Of a DNA stretch of 64,000 nt, positions 1 through 10,400 are shown piece after piece. Location of the stretch: contig JACZJT010000031.1 in NCBI GenBank assembly GCA_014860445.1, forward strand, positions 62,001 to 126,000, in the 5' to 3' direction. Under the pieces are notes generated by a model. It was not told the origin of the DNA. It ran no database searches and saw only the letters and a program-made list of their open reading frames with translations. The translations under genes and the position numbers were made by a program. Source of the DNA: Burkholderiales bacterium (lineage in GTDB: Bacteria; Pseudomonadota; Gammaproteobacteria; Burkholderiales; SG8-39). Position 1 is the stretch's first letter. Every line of letters starts with the position of its first letter.

Positions 1-194
1 ACGCGACCCGCCGAGGTGTGGGGACTGGAAATAAACCCCAGTTCTTCGAGGTCCGACATGATGTTGCGGATTGTTGCAGGCGAGAGGTCCAGACCGGAAT
101 AGCGGGACAATGCGCGCGAGCCGACCGGCTGGCCTTCGGCGATATAGCGCTCTACCAGCGTCTTGAGCAGAATTTGGGCGCGACGATCAAGCAT
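1..194 (-). CDS. hrcA: Heat-inducible transcription repressor HrcA (N-terminal part, runs off left edge)
   Basis: The reverse strand from the ATG at 194 encodes about 64 residues beginning [21 protein letters not shown] and continuing through [17 protein letters not shown] to HTSAGR. This is the winged-helix N-terminus of HrcA, the repressor that binds CIRCE operators upstream of groE/dnaK heat-shock genes. The C-terminal domain lies outside the window. It is divergent from nadK, an arrangement common in Betaproteobacteria. Confidence 0.93.
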   Translation of the reverse strand, partial: MLDRRAQILLKTLVERYIAEGQPVGSRALSRYSGLDLSPATIRNIMSDLEELGFISSPHTSAGR

Positions 195-267
195 GGCCGT
201 ATTCTAACCAATAATTGCGCTTCTCCATCAACACGAGATGGGGGCGATGTGGTTTAATTTCAATGTG

Positions 268-1140
268 ATGCTCCCTGCGTTCAAAACCGTCGCGTTGATC
301 GGTCGCTACAACACAACCGAAATCGCCGAGTCCTTGCTCGGCCTGGCGGAGTTGCTGCAGCAGCGCGGCTGCACCGTGCTGATCGAGAAGGAAACGGCGG
401 CCAACATCGGCAGAAACGGTTTTACCACCGCAGACTACTCCGTGATCGGTGCTCAGGCCGAGCTTGCCGTGGTCCTGGGCGGCGACGGCAGCATGCTCTC
501 GGCCGCGCGTCATCTCGCCGTACACGGTGTGCCGCTGGTGGGGGTAAACCAGGGCCGCCTCGGGTTCATGACCGATATCGCGTTTTCGCGCATGCGCGAG
601 ACCATCGAACTGTTGCTCTCCGGAAAGTACACCATAGGTGAGCGCACGATGCTCGAAGCGCAGGTACTGCGCGGCGACAAGGAAATATTCAGCACGCAGG
701 CGCTCAACGATGTCGTCGTCAACAAGGGCGGCACCGGCCGCATGATCGAATTTCTCGTGCACATCGACGGCCAGTTCGTCTACGATCTGCGTTCCGACGG
801 GATCATCGTGGCCACTCCGACCGGTTCCACTGCCTACGCGCTTTCTTCGAACGGGCCGATTCTGCAGCCGAACGTTCCGGGTATTGCCCTGGTCCCGGTA
901 TGCCCGCATACGCTGTCCAACCGGCCGATTACCGTGAGCGATCGCTGCGTGGTCGAGATTTCCATCAAGAAGCGCGCGGTCGGGGCGCGGCTGCACGTTG
1001 ACGGACAGCCGCACTCCGAACTGGCCGCCGAAGACAGAGTGATCGTGCGCCGCTCGGCACATTCGATCCGTTTTGTGCATCCGCCCGGCTACAGCTACTA
1101 CGCCATGCTGCGCGAGAAGTTGCACTGGAGCGAAATGTAA
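268..1140 (+). CDS. nadK: NAD kinase
   Basis: Phosphorylates NAD to NADP with ATP in the cytoplasm. The NAD-kinase signature GGDGSML lies at about residues 72-78, followed by NQGRLGFMTD and the NAD-binding TPTGSTAYALSSNGPI segment near residue 180. From the ATG at 268 the protein is 290 residues and begins MLPAFKTVALIGRY, matching the usual family start. In-frame ATGs at 238 and 247 would add 10 or 7 residues that the family normally lacks, and none of the three has a strong ribosome binding site. It ends 2 bp before recN, so the two are probably co-transcribed. Confidence 0.95.
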   Translation: MLPAFKTVALIGRYNTTEIAESLLGLAELLQQRGCTVLIEKETAANIGRNGFTTADYSVIGAQAELAVVLGGDGSMLSAARHLAVHGVPLVGVNQGRLGFMTDIAFSRMRETIELLLSGKYTIGERTMLEAQVLRGDKEIFSTQALNDVVVNKGGTGRMIEFLVHIDGQFVYDLRSDGIIVATPTGSTAYALSSNGPILQPNVPGIALVPVCPHTLSNRPITVSDRCVVEISIKKRAVGARLHVDGQPHSELAAEDRVIVRRSAHSIRFVHPPGYSYYAMLREKLHWSEM

Positions 1141-1142
1141 GC

Positions 1143-2804
1143 ATGCTGCGGACGCTCAGCATCCGCGATTTCGTCATCGTCGATTCGCTCGAACTTGAAT
1201 TCCATTCGGGTTTTACCGTGCTCACCGGTGAAACCGGCGCGGGCAAATCCATCCTCATCGATGCGCTCGCACTGACCCTGGGCGAGCGCGGCGACGCAGC
1301 CGTGGTGCGCGCCGGCTGCGACCGCGCCGATATCGGTGCCGAATTCGACATCCAGCTTCTGCCCGGACTCGGCGAATGGCTGCGTGCGGCGGAACTCGAG
1401 GGCGATCCGGGATCGATTCTGCTGCGGCGAGTCATCGACAAGAGCGGCCGCTCGCGGGCATTTGTCAACGGCCGGCCGGCGACACTCAGCCAGTTGCGTG
1501 AAGCGGGGGAGTGGTTGGTGGACATCCATGGCCAGCACGCACACCAGTCCCTGCTCAAAGCCGATGCGCAGCGCGTTCTGCTCGATGCACATGCCGGCCT
1601 CGCCACCCTGGCAGCCCAGGTTGCGGATGCCTACCGGCGATGGCAGAAGCTTGCACAGGCGCGAGCGGAATACGAGACGCACGCGTCGCAACGCAATGCC
1701 GAGCGCGAGCAACTGCAATGGCAGGTGGAGGAGCTCGAGCAACTGGCGCTGGCACCGGACGAATGGGAGGCGGTGCAGGCCGAACACGCCCGACTGGCCC
1801 ATGCCGCCAGCCTGATCGAGGGCGTGCAGGTTGTGCTCAGTACCCTCTCCGAACCCGACGCTGCCTGTTTGCCGCAGCTCTCGGGCGCGGGTGCGCGCCT
1901 GGAGCTTCTGTTGGGCTACGACCAGCGTTTGCGCGAGGCGCTCGATCTGATCCAATCCGGCGCGGCGCAGGTACAGGAGGCGGTGTACGCGTTGCGCCAC
2001 TATGCAGATCGCCTCGAACTCGATCCACAGCGGCTGGCTGCAGTGGAGGCGCGCATGGAGGCAATTCATGGCAGCGCGCGCAAGTTCCGACTTGCGCCGC
2101 AGGAATTGCCCGCACACCTGCAGCAATTGCAGTCGCGCCTGGCCGAGTTGGAAGTCGCCTCCAACTTGGAGACCTTGGCGAAACAGGAGCAGCAGGCACG
2201 CTCCGGCTACTTTGATCTGGCGGCAAAGCTTGGCGCCGGTCGAAAAAAGGCGGCCGCCAGGCTGGGCAAGGAGGTTACGCAGGCGATGCAAAAGCTTGCG
2301 ATGCCAGGCGGTCGCTTCGAAGTGGCGCTTGAACCTTACCCGCCGGAGGGCAGCGTGCACGGCTCGGAGCAGGTCGAGTTCCTGGTCGCTGCGAACCCGG
2401 GCGTGGGCGCGCGCGCTCTCGCAAAAGTCGCCTCGGGCGGCGAATTGTCGCGTATCAGTCTTGCGATCCAGGTGATCACCAGCGCGGCGGCGCGTGTGCC
2501 GACCCTGATTTTTGACGAGGTTGATGCCGGCATCGGCGGCGGCGTGGCGGAGATCGTCGGAAGGCAACTGAAGACTCTGGGGAAGGAGCGCCAGGTATTG
2601 TGCGTGACACACCTGCCTCAGGTGGCTGCGCAGGCCGACCGTCAATGGTCGGTGAGCAAATTCGGTGCCGATGGAAGGGTGAAGACTTTGGTTTCGGTGC
2701 TTGATCAGAAGGGCCGCATCGAGGAAGTGGCGCGCATGCTGGGGGGGACCGAAATTACCCCGACCACGCGCAAACATGCTGCGGAAATGCTGAGTCTGCG
2801 TTAA
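1143..2804 (+). CDS. recN: DNA repair protein RecN
   Basis: SMC-like ATPase of double-strand break repair. It is 553 residues, the usual length. The N-terminal ABC half has Walker A GETGAGKSILIDAL at about residue 30, the middle is a long glutamine/glutamate-rich coiled coil (about 150-370), and the C-terminal half has the ABC signature ASGGELSRISLAIQ, Walker B PTLIFDEVDAGIGG and the switch histidine in CVTHLPQVA. The start is 2 bp after the nadK stop, an arrangement seen in many proteobacteria. No typical LexA box was noticed. Confidence 0.96.
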   Translation: MLRTLSIRDFVIVDSLELEFHSGFTVLTGETGAGKSILIDALALTLGERGDAAVVRAGCDRADIGAEFDIQLLPGLGEWLRAAELEGDPGSILLRRVIDKSGRSRAFVNGRPATLSQLREAGEWLVDIHGQHAHQSLLKADAQRVLLDAHAGLATLAAQVADAYRRWQKLAQARAEYETHASQRNAEREQLQWQVEELEQLALAPDEWEAVQAEHARLAHAASLIEGVQVVLSTLSEPDAACLPQLSGAGARLELLLGYDQRLREALDLIQSGAAQVQEAVYALRHYADRLELDPQRLAAVEARMEAIHGSARKFRLAPQELPAHLQQLQSRLAELEVASNLETLAKQEQQARSGYFDLAAKLGAGRKKAAARLGKEVTQAMQKLAMPGGRFEVALEPYPPEGSVHGSEQVEFLVAANPGVGARALAKVASGGELSRISLAIQVITSAAARVPTLIFDEVDAGIGGGVAEIVGRQLKTLGKERQVLCVTHLPQVAAQADRQWSVSKFGADGRVKTLVSVLDQKGRIEEVARMLGGTEITPTTRKHAAEMLSLR

Positions 2805-2845
2805 GCTTGCGAGAATAGCGTGTTCCTAAAACCAGGGAGATAAAG

Positions 2846-3223
2846 ATGCCGCAAACACAGTTGCCAAAATCTGCATCCGGTTCGGCTCGGATAATTTCCA
2901 TGGCAGTGCTGGCCGTGGTGCTCGTGTGCGCCTACGTGGCGCTGGACTTCTATACCGGCGGGCAGCAGAACGCGAGCATGGCGGCGGGACTCGGCGGCGC
3001 GATCATCGGTGCACTTTCCCGTCATAAACGTGAAACGGGAAACCTGCCCGATACGCTCGATAAGCTGGTGCCCAAGTACCTTGCCGGGCTGGCGACCTGC
3101 CCCAACGGGCAGCCCTACGCGTACAAGCCGGCCGGGGCCGAATACACGCTTACCTGCCAGGAAGTGCTGTTCAAGTCCAAGCCCTATCAATATGACTCGA
3201 AATCGCAGGCTTGGGCTGGATAG
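2846..3223 (+). CDS. Small membrane-anchored hypothetical protein
   Basis: 125 residues starting at an ATG with a good Shine-Dalgarno (AGGGAG, 8 nt upstream). One hydrophobic segment (about residues 17-36) is followed by a soluble domain with two cysteines (LATCPNGQPY and LTCQEV). A single N-terminal helix plus a C-terminal YxYKPAGAEYTLTCQ-type fold resembles pseudopilin-like or conserved betaproteobacterial hypothetical proteins, but I do not recognise the family. It sits 41 bp after recN and may be read from the same transcript. Confidence 0.7.
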   Translation: MPQTQLPKSASGSARIISMAVLAVVLVCAYVALDFYTGGQQNASMAAGLGGAIIGALSRHKRETGNLPDTLDKLVPKYLAGLATCPNGQPYAYKPAGAEYTLTCQEVLFKSKPYQYDSKSQAWAG

Positions 3224-3265
3224 TTCGAAGGCCGCATATACTCTGCGCCCGTAATTGCGGGTTGT

Positions 3266-3294
3266 TTGTGCCGTTCGCTGTGTTGAGATAGAAT
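3266..3294 (+). promoter_or_regulatory. Sigma-70-type promoter of tRNA-Val
   Basis: TTGTGC (3266-3271), a 17-bp spacer and TAGAAT (3289-3294) lie just upstream of the tRNA 5' end at 3307, predicting a start near 3301. Seen by eye only. Confidence 0.55.
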
Positions 3295-3306
3295 GCGCCT
3301 GCATTT

Positions 3307-3383
3307 AGGCGCGTAGCTCAGCTGGTTAGAGCATCACCTTGACATGGTGGGGGTCGTTGGTTCGAGTCCAATCGCGCCTACCA
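3307..3383 (+). tRNA. tRNA-Val (anticodon GAC)
   Basis: 77-nt cloverleaf. Acceptor AGGCGCG pairs with CGCGCCT and is followed by discriminator A and an encoded CCA. The D-arm is GCTC...GAGC, the anticodon loop TTGACAT sits on TCACC/GGTGG, and the T-arm has TTCGAGT on GTTGG/CCAAT. The anticodon is GAC. Confidence 0.96.
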
Positions 3384-3532
3384 AATCATTTTGGTAGATA
3401 CCGGGGCCAAAGTGCCCGCAGGGTTCCGAAAAAGCAAGTAATTGCATCCGTCGCCGTCTCGTGCGCATTTGATCTAGAGCAAAGGTCACCATGCGTATTG
3501 TGGCAAGGTAACGCATCATTCATTAGAAGTGA

Positions 3533-4531
<999 letters not shown>

Positions 4532-4570
4532 GCGTAGTGCTGCTGTCGCCAGTGGCGTAGGAGGGGCGTC

Positions 4571-5122
4571 ATGAGTTTCGGCAGGGTGGTTGATCGTGCG
4601 GAGGAAGGGCTGATTGCCTTCCTCCTCACGTTTATGACGCTCATCAGCTTCACGCAGGTGGTGGCGCGCTATGTGTTCAACTTCAGCTTTGTCTGGGCGC
4701 TGGAGCTGGTCACCTACCTGTTCGCCTTTCTGATTTTTCTCGGTATGTCATACGGTGTGCGCGTCGGTGGACACATCGGCGTGGACGCGCTCGTCAAGAG
4801 CCTGCCACCTGCGAAGGCGCGCGTGGTCGGTATCGTGGCCACGCTTTTGTGCATGGTCTATGCGGCCATCGTGTTCTACGGCGGCTGGATTTATGTCGCG
4901 AAAATGGTCGAGATCGGCATCATGGCCGAGGACATCCCGATCCCGCAATGGGTGCCGCGGCTGATATTGCCGCTCGGTTACGGTTTCCTGTTCTTCCGTT
5001 TTGGCCAGGTACTCTACCAACTTGTGACGGGCAAGGAAGTTCATCTGCTCGGCGACGAGGTGGAAGAGGCGCTCAAACTGCGCACGGACACAGAAGAACC
5101 GCCGCCGGAAGGTGAAAAATGA
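4571..5122 (+). CDS. dctQ: TRAP transporter small permease DctQ
   Basis: 183 residues, four predicted membrane helices, with the family motif FTQVVARYVFNFSFVWALELVTYLF near the N-terminus (about 30-55) and GVRVGGHIGVD. It bridges the receptor and the large permease in the inner membrane. The acidic hydrophilic tail (LRTDTEEPPPEGEK) is longer than usual. Shine-Dalgarno AGGAGGGG precedes the ATG. The stop overlaps the dctM start by 4 bp (ATGA), implying translational coupling. Confidence 0.93.
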   Translation: MSFGRVVDRAEEGLIAFLLTFMTLISFTQVVARYVFNFSFVWALELVTYLFAFLIFLGMSYGVRVGGHIGVDALVKSLPPAKARVVGIVATLLCMVYAAIVFYGGWIYVAKMVEIGIMAEDIPIPQWVPRLILPLGYGFLFFRFGQVLYQLVTGKEVHLLGDEVEEALKLRTDTEEPPPEGEK

Positions 5123-6396
5123 CCACAGCGGCTTTGTTCGTGTTGTTGTTTTTCTTCATGCTGCTTGGCATGCCGGTTGCCGTTGCGCTCGGCCTTTCGT
5201 CACTGCTGACCATCCTGGTGTTCGGCAATGACTCGCTCGCATCGCTGTCGCTGAAGCTGTTCGAGACGTCCGAGCACTTCACACTGCTCGCAATTCCGTA
5301 TTTCATACTGTCGGGTGCATTCATGACGACCGGCGGCGTGGCCAAGCGCATGATCCGCTTCGCAATCGCCTGTGTCGGGCACTTGCGCGGAGGTCTCGCG
5401 ATCGCCTCGGTTCTTGCGTGCATGCTGTTCGCGGCCGTGTCGGGCTCCTCGCCCGCGACCGTGGTCGCGGTCGGCTCGATCGTGATCGCAGGGATGGTGC
5501 GAGCCGGCTACCCGAAGGATTTCGCGGCGGGCGTGGTCTGCAATGCGGGCACCTTGGGCATTCTGATCCCACCGTCGATCGTAATGGTCGTGTACGGCGC
5601 CGCTACCGAAACCTCGGTGGGCAAATTGTTCATGGCCGGCGTAATACCGGGTATCGTGCTCGGACTGATGCTCATGATCGCGATTTGGGTCCTGGCCCGG
5701 ATCAAGAACCTGCCGCGCCAGCCGCGTGCGTCCCTGAAGGAGGTCTTCGTCGCAGGGCGTGACTCCATCTGGGGCCTGCTGCTGCTGGTCATCATTCTCG
5801 GCGGCATCTACGGTGGCATTTTCACCCCGACCGAGGCGGCTGCGGTTGCCGCGGTCTACGCCTTCTTCATCGCCGTTTTCGTCTACAAGGATATAGGCTT
5901 CAGCAAAGTGCCGAGCGTGCTGGTCGACGCATCCAAGGTGACGGTAATGCTGATGTTTATCATCGCCAATGCGCTGTTGTTCGCGCACGTGCTCACCACC
6001 GAGCGCATACCGCAGGTGATCGCCGAGCAGATTGTCGCCTGGGGCATGCCCGCGTGGGGCTTTCTCATCGTCGTGAACATCCTGCTGCTCGCGGCGGGCG
6101 CGTTCATGGAGCCCACCGGGATCATTCTGATCATGGCGCCGATCCTGTTTCCGATCGCGACGCAGTTGGGCATCGACCCGGTGCATCTGGGGATCATCAT
6201 GGTGGTGAACCTGGAGATCGGCATGGTGACGCCGCCTATCGGCCTCAACCTCTTTGTCACGGCGGGCATCACCAAGATGTCGATCGGCGAGGTTGTGCGC
6301 GCGGCGGTACCCTGGCTATCGGTGCTGCTATTGTTCCTCGTAATCGTCACCTACGTGCCGGCAATTACGCTCTGGCTGCCGAACCTGCTGTTCTAA
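5119..6396 (+). CDS. dctM: TRAP transporter large permease DctM
   Basis: 425 residues and about 12 hydrophobic segments; the sodium-coupled transport subunit of the TRAP system. Family motifs include PYFILSGAFMTTGGVAKR near residue 55, AVSGSSPATVVAVGSI near 110, GTLGILIPPSI near 150, FTPTEAAAVAAVYA near 235, and MVTPPIGLNLFV in the C-terminal half. It overlaps dctQ by 4 bp. The receptor, small and large permease genes are all intact, so the system should be functional. Confidence 0.95.
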   Translation: MTTAALFVLLFFFMLLGMPVAVALGLSSLLTILVFGNDSLASLSLKLFETSEHFTLLAIPYFILSGAFMTTGGVAKRMIRFAIACVGHLRGGLAIASVLACMLFAAVSGSSPATVVAVGSIVIAGMVRAGYPKDFAAGVVCNAGTLGILIPPSIVMVVYGAATETSVGKLFMAGVIPGIVLGLMLMIAIWVLARIKNLPRQPRASLKEVFVAGRDSIWGLLLLVIILGGIYGGIFTPTEAAAVAAVYAFFIAVFVYKDIGFSKVPSVLVDASKVTVMLMFIIANALLFAHVLTTERIPQVIAEQIVAWGMPAWGFLIVVNILLLAAGAFMEPTGIILIMAPILFPIATQLGIDPVHLGIIMVVNLEIGMVTPPIGLNLFVTAGITKMSIGEVVRAAVPWLSVLLLFLVIVTYVPAITLWLPNLLF

Positions 6397-6398
6397 AC

Positions 6399-6428
6399 TG
6401 ACGCGCCCGCGCCGCGGCGGGGCGTCGT
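6399..6428. terminator. Possible bidirectional hairpin between dctM and the DHOD-like gene
   Basis: GACGCGCCC and GGGGCGTC form an imperfect GC-rich hairpin in the 32-bp gap between convergent genes. There is no clear T-run on either strand, so this is only a candidate. Confidence 0.3.
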
Positions 6429-7436
6429 CTAGATCAAATCGCCTGTATACGAGGTCAAGGCCTTCATATAGTTGCCGCGTTCAAAGGCGGCCGGGTCGGG
6501 GCAGGACAACTGGCTGAGCGAGCCCTTCAATTGCTCGACAGAGTCGTATTCGCGTTCGCTCATCCATTTTTCGATACCGTTCACCAGCGTGGTGATATGC
6601 GCCGGCCCCTTGCGCAGCAGGCTGCTGGCCACCATCACGCAGTCGGCTCCGGCCAGTAGCAGCTTCAGAGCGTCTTCCGCGGAATGCGCGCCGCCGGTAG
6701 CGGCCAGGTTTGCCTTGACCCGGCCTCGCAGAATGGCGATCCAGCGCAGTGCCAGTCGCAACTCATCCGAAGTGGACAGCACCAGACGCGGCGCCACCTC
6801 CAATTCATCGAGGTCGATATCGGGCTGCAGGAAGCGGTTGAACAGCACCAGGCCCGATGCGCCCGCACCCGAGAGCCGCGCTGCCATATTGGCCATGGCG
6901 CTGAAATAGGGGGACACCTTGACCGCTACAGGGACGGAAACCATGCCGCTCACGGTGGCCACCAGATCGACGTAGCGCTTTTCGATGTCGGCGCTGGTGT
7001 CTTCGAGTCCGGTGGCGAGGAAATAAATGTTCAGTTCGATCGCGTCGGCCCCGGCTTGCTCGAATTGCTTGGCGATTTGCGTCCAGCCACCCGGCGTGTA
7101 GCCGTTCAGGCTCGGGATCACCGGCACGGCGAGCGCGCGTTTCGCGTCTTCGATCAGCTTGAGGTAAGTGTCCGGACCGGTGTTGTAGTGCTGCATTTCT
7201 GGGAAAAAGCCGCGTGCCTCCGGCGATAGCTCCATCCCCGAGAGCATCATATTGTGTGTCGCCATCTCCTCGTGTTCGATCTGTTCCTCGAATAGCGAGG
7301 GCAGCACGACGGCTGAAATACCGGCATCCTCCAGCCGCTTGAGGCTGTCGAGCGAATTGGTCAGTGGTGAGGCCGCGGCCACGATGGGGTTCTTGAGCTC
7401 CAGGCCCAGGTACCGGCTGCGCAGATCGGCGCTCAT
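6429..7436 (-). CDS. Dihydroorotate-dehydrogenase-like flavoprotein
   Basis: 335-residue FMN TIM-barrel of the class-1 DHOD/dihydropyrimidine dehydrogenase group. It begins RSRYLGLELKNPIVAAASPLT (DHOD N-terminus), with GADAIELNIYF, VPVAVKVSPYFS (catalytic-region lysine) and GGAHSAEDALKLLLAGADCVMVAS (phosphate-binding end). It lacks the iron-sulfur partner domain. Its start overlaps the nifJ stop by 4 bp, and it is last in the leftward nfn-rbr-nifJ operon. Such genes often travel with NifJ and are annotated as putative PyrD-like; an actual role in pyrimidine synthesis is doubtful given this context. Confidence 0.85.
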   Translation of the reverse strand: MSADLRSRYLGLELKNPIVAAASPLTNSLDSLKRLEDAGISAVVLPSLFEEQIEHEEMATHNMMLSGMELSPEARGFFPEMQHYNTGPDTYLKLIEDAKRALAVPVIPSLNGYTPGGWTQIAKQFEQAGADAIELNIYFLATGLEDTSADIEKRYVDLVATVSGMVSVPVAVKVSPYFSAMANMAARLSGAGASGLVLFNRFLQPDIDLDELEVAPRLVLSTSDELRLALRWIAILRGRVKANLAATGGAHSAEDALKLLLAGADCVMVASSLLRKGPAHITTLVNGIEKWMSEREYDSVEQLKGSLSQLSCPDPAAFERGNYMKALTSYTGDLI

Positions 7437-10400
7437 GATTGCTCCTTCTCGGGACTCGTTGCTGTCGCTGTGGATGCCGTGTTATCAGCTTCCGCGTCGG
7501 ATTTTCCATCCTCGGTGACTGTGCGCTGGACGCCGGCCACCTGCTCGTACAGGTTCCAGCGCGCGTCGGCATCGGACTGGGCTTCCTTCAGGAGCTGTTT
7601 TGCACGCGCCGGGTCGGCCTGGGCGAGCATGGCGTAGCGACCTTCCTTCATGCTGAAGCGTTCGATCGGCATCGTAGGCTTGCGCGAATCCAGCTTAAGC
7701 GGCTGGCTTGCTCCACCCATGCCCAGACGCGGGTCGTAGTGGTAAAGCGTCAGATAGCCGCTCTTGACGGCGTCGCGCTGATGGCTCATGCCGGTGGCCA
7801 TGTCGATGCCGTGCGCGATGCAATGGCTGTAAGCGATGATCAGCGATGTGCCCGGCCAGGATGCCGCTTCCTGGAAGGTGCGCGCAGTCTGCACCGGGTT
7901 GGCGCCCATTGCCACTTGCGCGACGTAGACGTTGCCGTATGCCATCGCAATCATGCCCAGATCCTTCTTGCCGGATGCCTTGCCGGCGGCGGCGAATTTT
8001 GCGACCGCGCCGCGCTGAGTGGACTTCGACGCCTGCCCTCCGGTATTGCTGTAGACCTCGGTGTCCAGCACCAGGATGTTCACGTTCCGCCCTGCGGCGA
8101 GCACGTGATCCAGGCCGCCATAGCCTATGTCGTAGGCCCAGCCGTCGCCGCCCACGATCCATACGCTGCGTGTGACCAGGCTGTCGGCTACCGCCAGCAA
8201 TTGCCGTGCACGCGGCGACTTGATGCGCGGCAGCAGAGACTTGAGCTGCGCCACGCGTTCGCGCTGCTCGCGAATCTGTCGGTCGGACTCCTGCGGCGAG
8301 TCGAGCAGCGCCGTAGACAGGTCGCCGCCGATCTCGGCGCGCAATTCGCGCACCAGTGCAAGCGCCAGTTCGCGTTGCGAGTCTAGCGCCAGACGCATCC
8401 CCAGTCCGAATTCCGCATTGTCCTCAAACAGGCTGTTTGCCCACGCCGGGCCATGTCCGTCGCTGTTTTGTGCCCATGGTGTCGACGGCAGGTTGCCCCC
8501 GTAGATCGAGGAACAGCCGGTGGCGTTGGCAATCAGCAGGTGGTCCCCGTATAGCTGTGACAGGAGCTTCAGATAGGGCGTTTCGCCGCAGCCGGCGCAG
8601 GCGCCCGAGTACTCGAACAGCGGCCTGCGCAGCTGCGAGCCCTTGAGCGAGTCGATCGTTTCCCAAGGCGGGCGCGTCTCGGGCAGGCTCAGGAAGAACT
8701 CGTAGCTGCTTCGTTCTTGCGCGAGATGATCAAGCTTGGGCTCCATATTGATGGCTTTGCGTTTGACCTCCTGCTTGCTGCGCGTCGGGCAAATGTCCAC
8801 GCAGATGCCGCAGCCGGTGCAATCGTCGGGCGCGACCTGCAGTGTGTAGGCCCAACCGGCCATCCCGTCGCCCTCCTTGCTCCTCCAGGGCACGCTCTTG
8901 AAGCCCGCCGGCGCTCGTTTCAATTCGTCGGGGGAATACGTGTTCATGCGGATTGCCGCATGCGGGCACATCAGCGGGCAGAGTGCGCACTGCGTGCAGA
9001 TGGCCGCGTCCCAGATCGGAATCTCGTGCGCAATGCTGTGCTTCTCCCATTGCGAGGTTGCGGTGGGGAAGGTGCCGTCTATCGGCAGGGCCGATACCGG
9101 CAGCAGATCGCCTTTGCCGTCCAGCATCATGGCGGTGACGCGCTGTACGAAATCCGGGGCCGCGCTCGGCACCACCGGTCGGCGGCGCAGAGCCGATTCG
9201 GCCTTTGCGGGCACCTTGACTTCACGCAATGCGGCGAGCGATTGGTCCACCGCGGCGAAGTTCCGGCTGAGCACGCTCTCACCGCGCTTGCCGTAGGTCT
9301 TGCGGATCGAACTCTTGATTTTCTCGATCGCCTCGTCGCGCGGCAGTATTCCGGAAATTGCGAAAAAACAGGCCTGCGTGACCGTGTTGATGCGGCCTGC
9401 GAGGCCGGCTTCCTTGGCCACCGCGAGCGCGTCCACCACGTACATCTTGAGCTTCTTCTCGAGTATCTGTTCCTGCGCTTCGCGCGGGAGTTTGTCCCAT
9501 ACCTCGTCCGGACCGTAGGGGCTGTTCAGCAGGAAGGTCGCACCCGTGCGCGCGAGCGCGAGCACGTCGAGCTTTTCCATGAATTCGAACTGATGGCAGG
9601 CGACGAAATCGGCATGGCTGATCAGGTAGGTGGATTCGATAGGCTTCGGTCCAAAGCGCAGGTGGGAGATGGTGACCGCGCCCGATTTCTTGCTGTCGTA
9701 GACGAAATAGCCCTGCGCGTGCAGCGGTGTGTTTTCTCCGATGATCTTTACCGAGTTCTTGGTCGCACCGACGGTGCCGTCGGCGCCCAGACCATAGAAC
9801 ACCGCTCGGGTCACGCCCTCGGTTTCCGTATCGAAATCCTTGTCCACGGCCAGCGACAGGTGTGTAACGTCGTCGACGATGCCCACGGTGAAATGACGCT
9901 TGGGCTGTTTCTGCGCGAGTTCGTCCAGCGCCGCCTTGGCCATGGCCGGCGTGTACTCTTTGGACGACAGCCCGTAGCGGCCGCCGATCACCTTCGGCAT
10001 CGCCTGATCCTGCGGCCATGCTTCAACCAGGGCGGTGACGATGTCCTGATACATGGGTTCACCGACGGCGCCAGGCTCCTTGGTGCGGTCCAGTACGGCA
10101 AGGGCGCGTACGCTGCGCGGAAGCGCAGCGATGAAGGCTTGCGTATCGAACGGCCGGTACAGCCGTACGGTCAGCAGCCCGACCTTTTCGCCGCGCGCCG
10201 CCAGGGCGCGCACCGCTTCGCCGGATGCGCCGACACCCGAGCCCATCTGCACCAGTATGCGCTCGGCATCGGGGGCGCCCTGGTAGTCGAACAACCTGTA
10301 TTGGCGTTGGGTGAGCTTGGCGAATCGATCCATGCTTTCCTGCACGATTCCCGGAACGGCGGTGTAGAACGGATTGCAGGCTTCGCGCGCCTGGAAAAAC

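Noticed and set aside
1098-2777. Long open frames on the strand opposite recN, nifJ, thrS and pheT (hundreds of codons)
   Set aside because: High-GC shadows of clearly coding genes; no family resemblance and no ribosome binding sites.
3504-3520. Sigma-54-like TGGCA...GCA site upstream of dctP
   Set aside because: The GG to GC distance is 11 bp rather than the required 12, and other consensus bases are missing.
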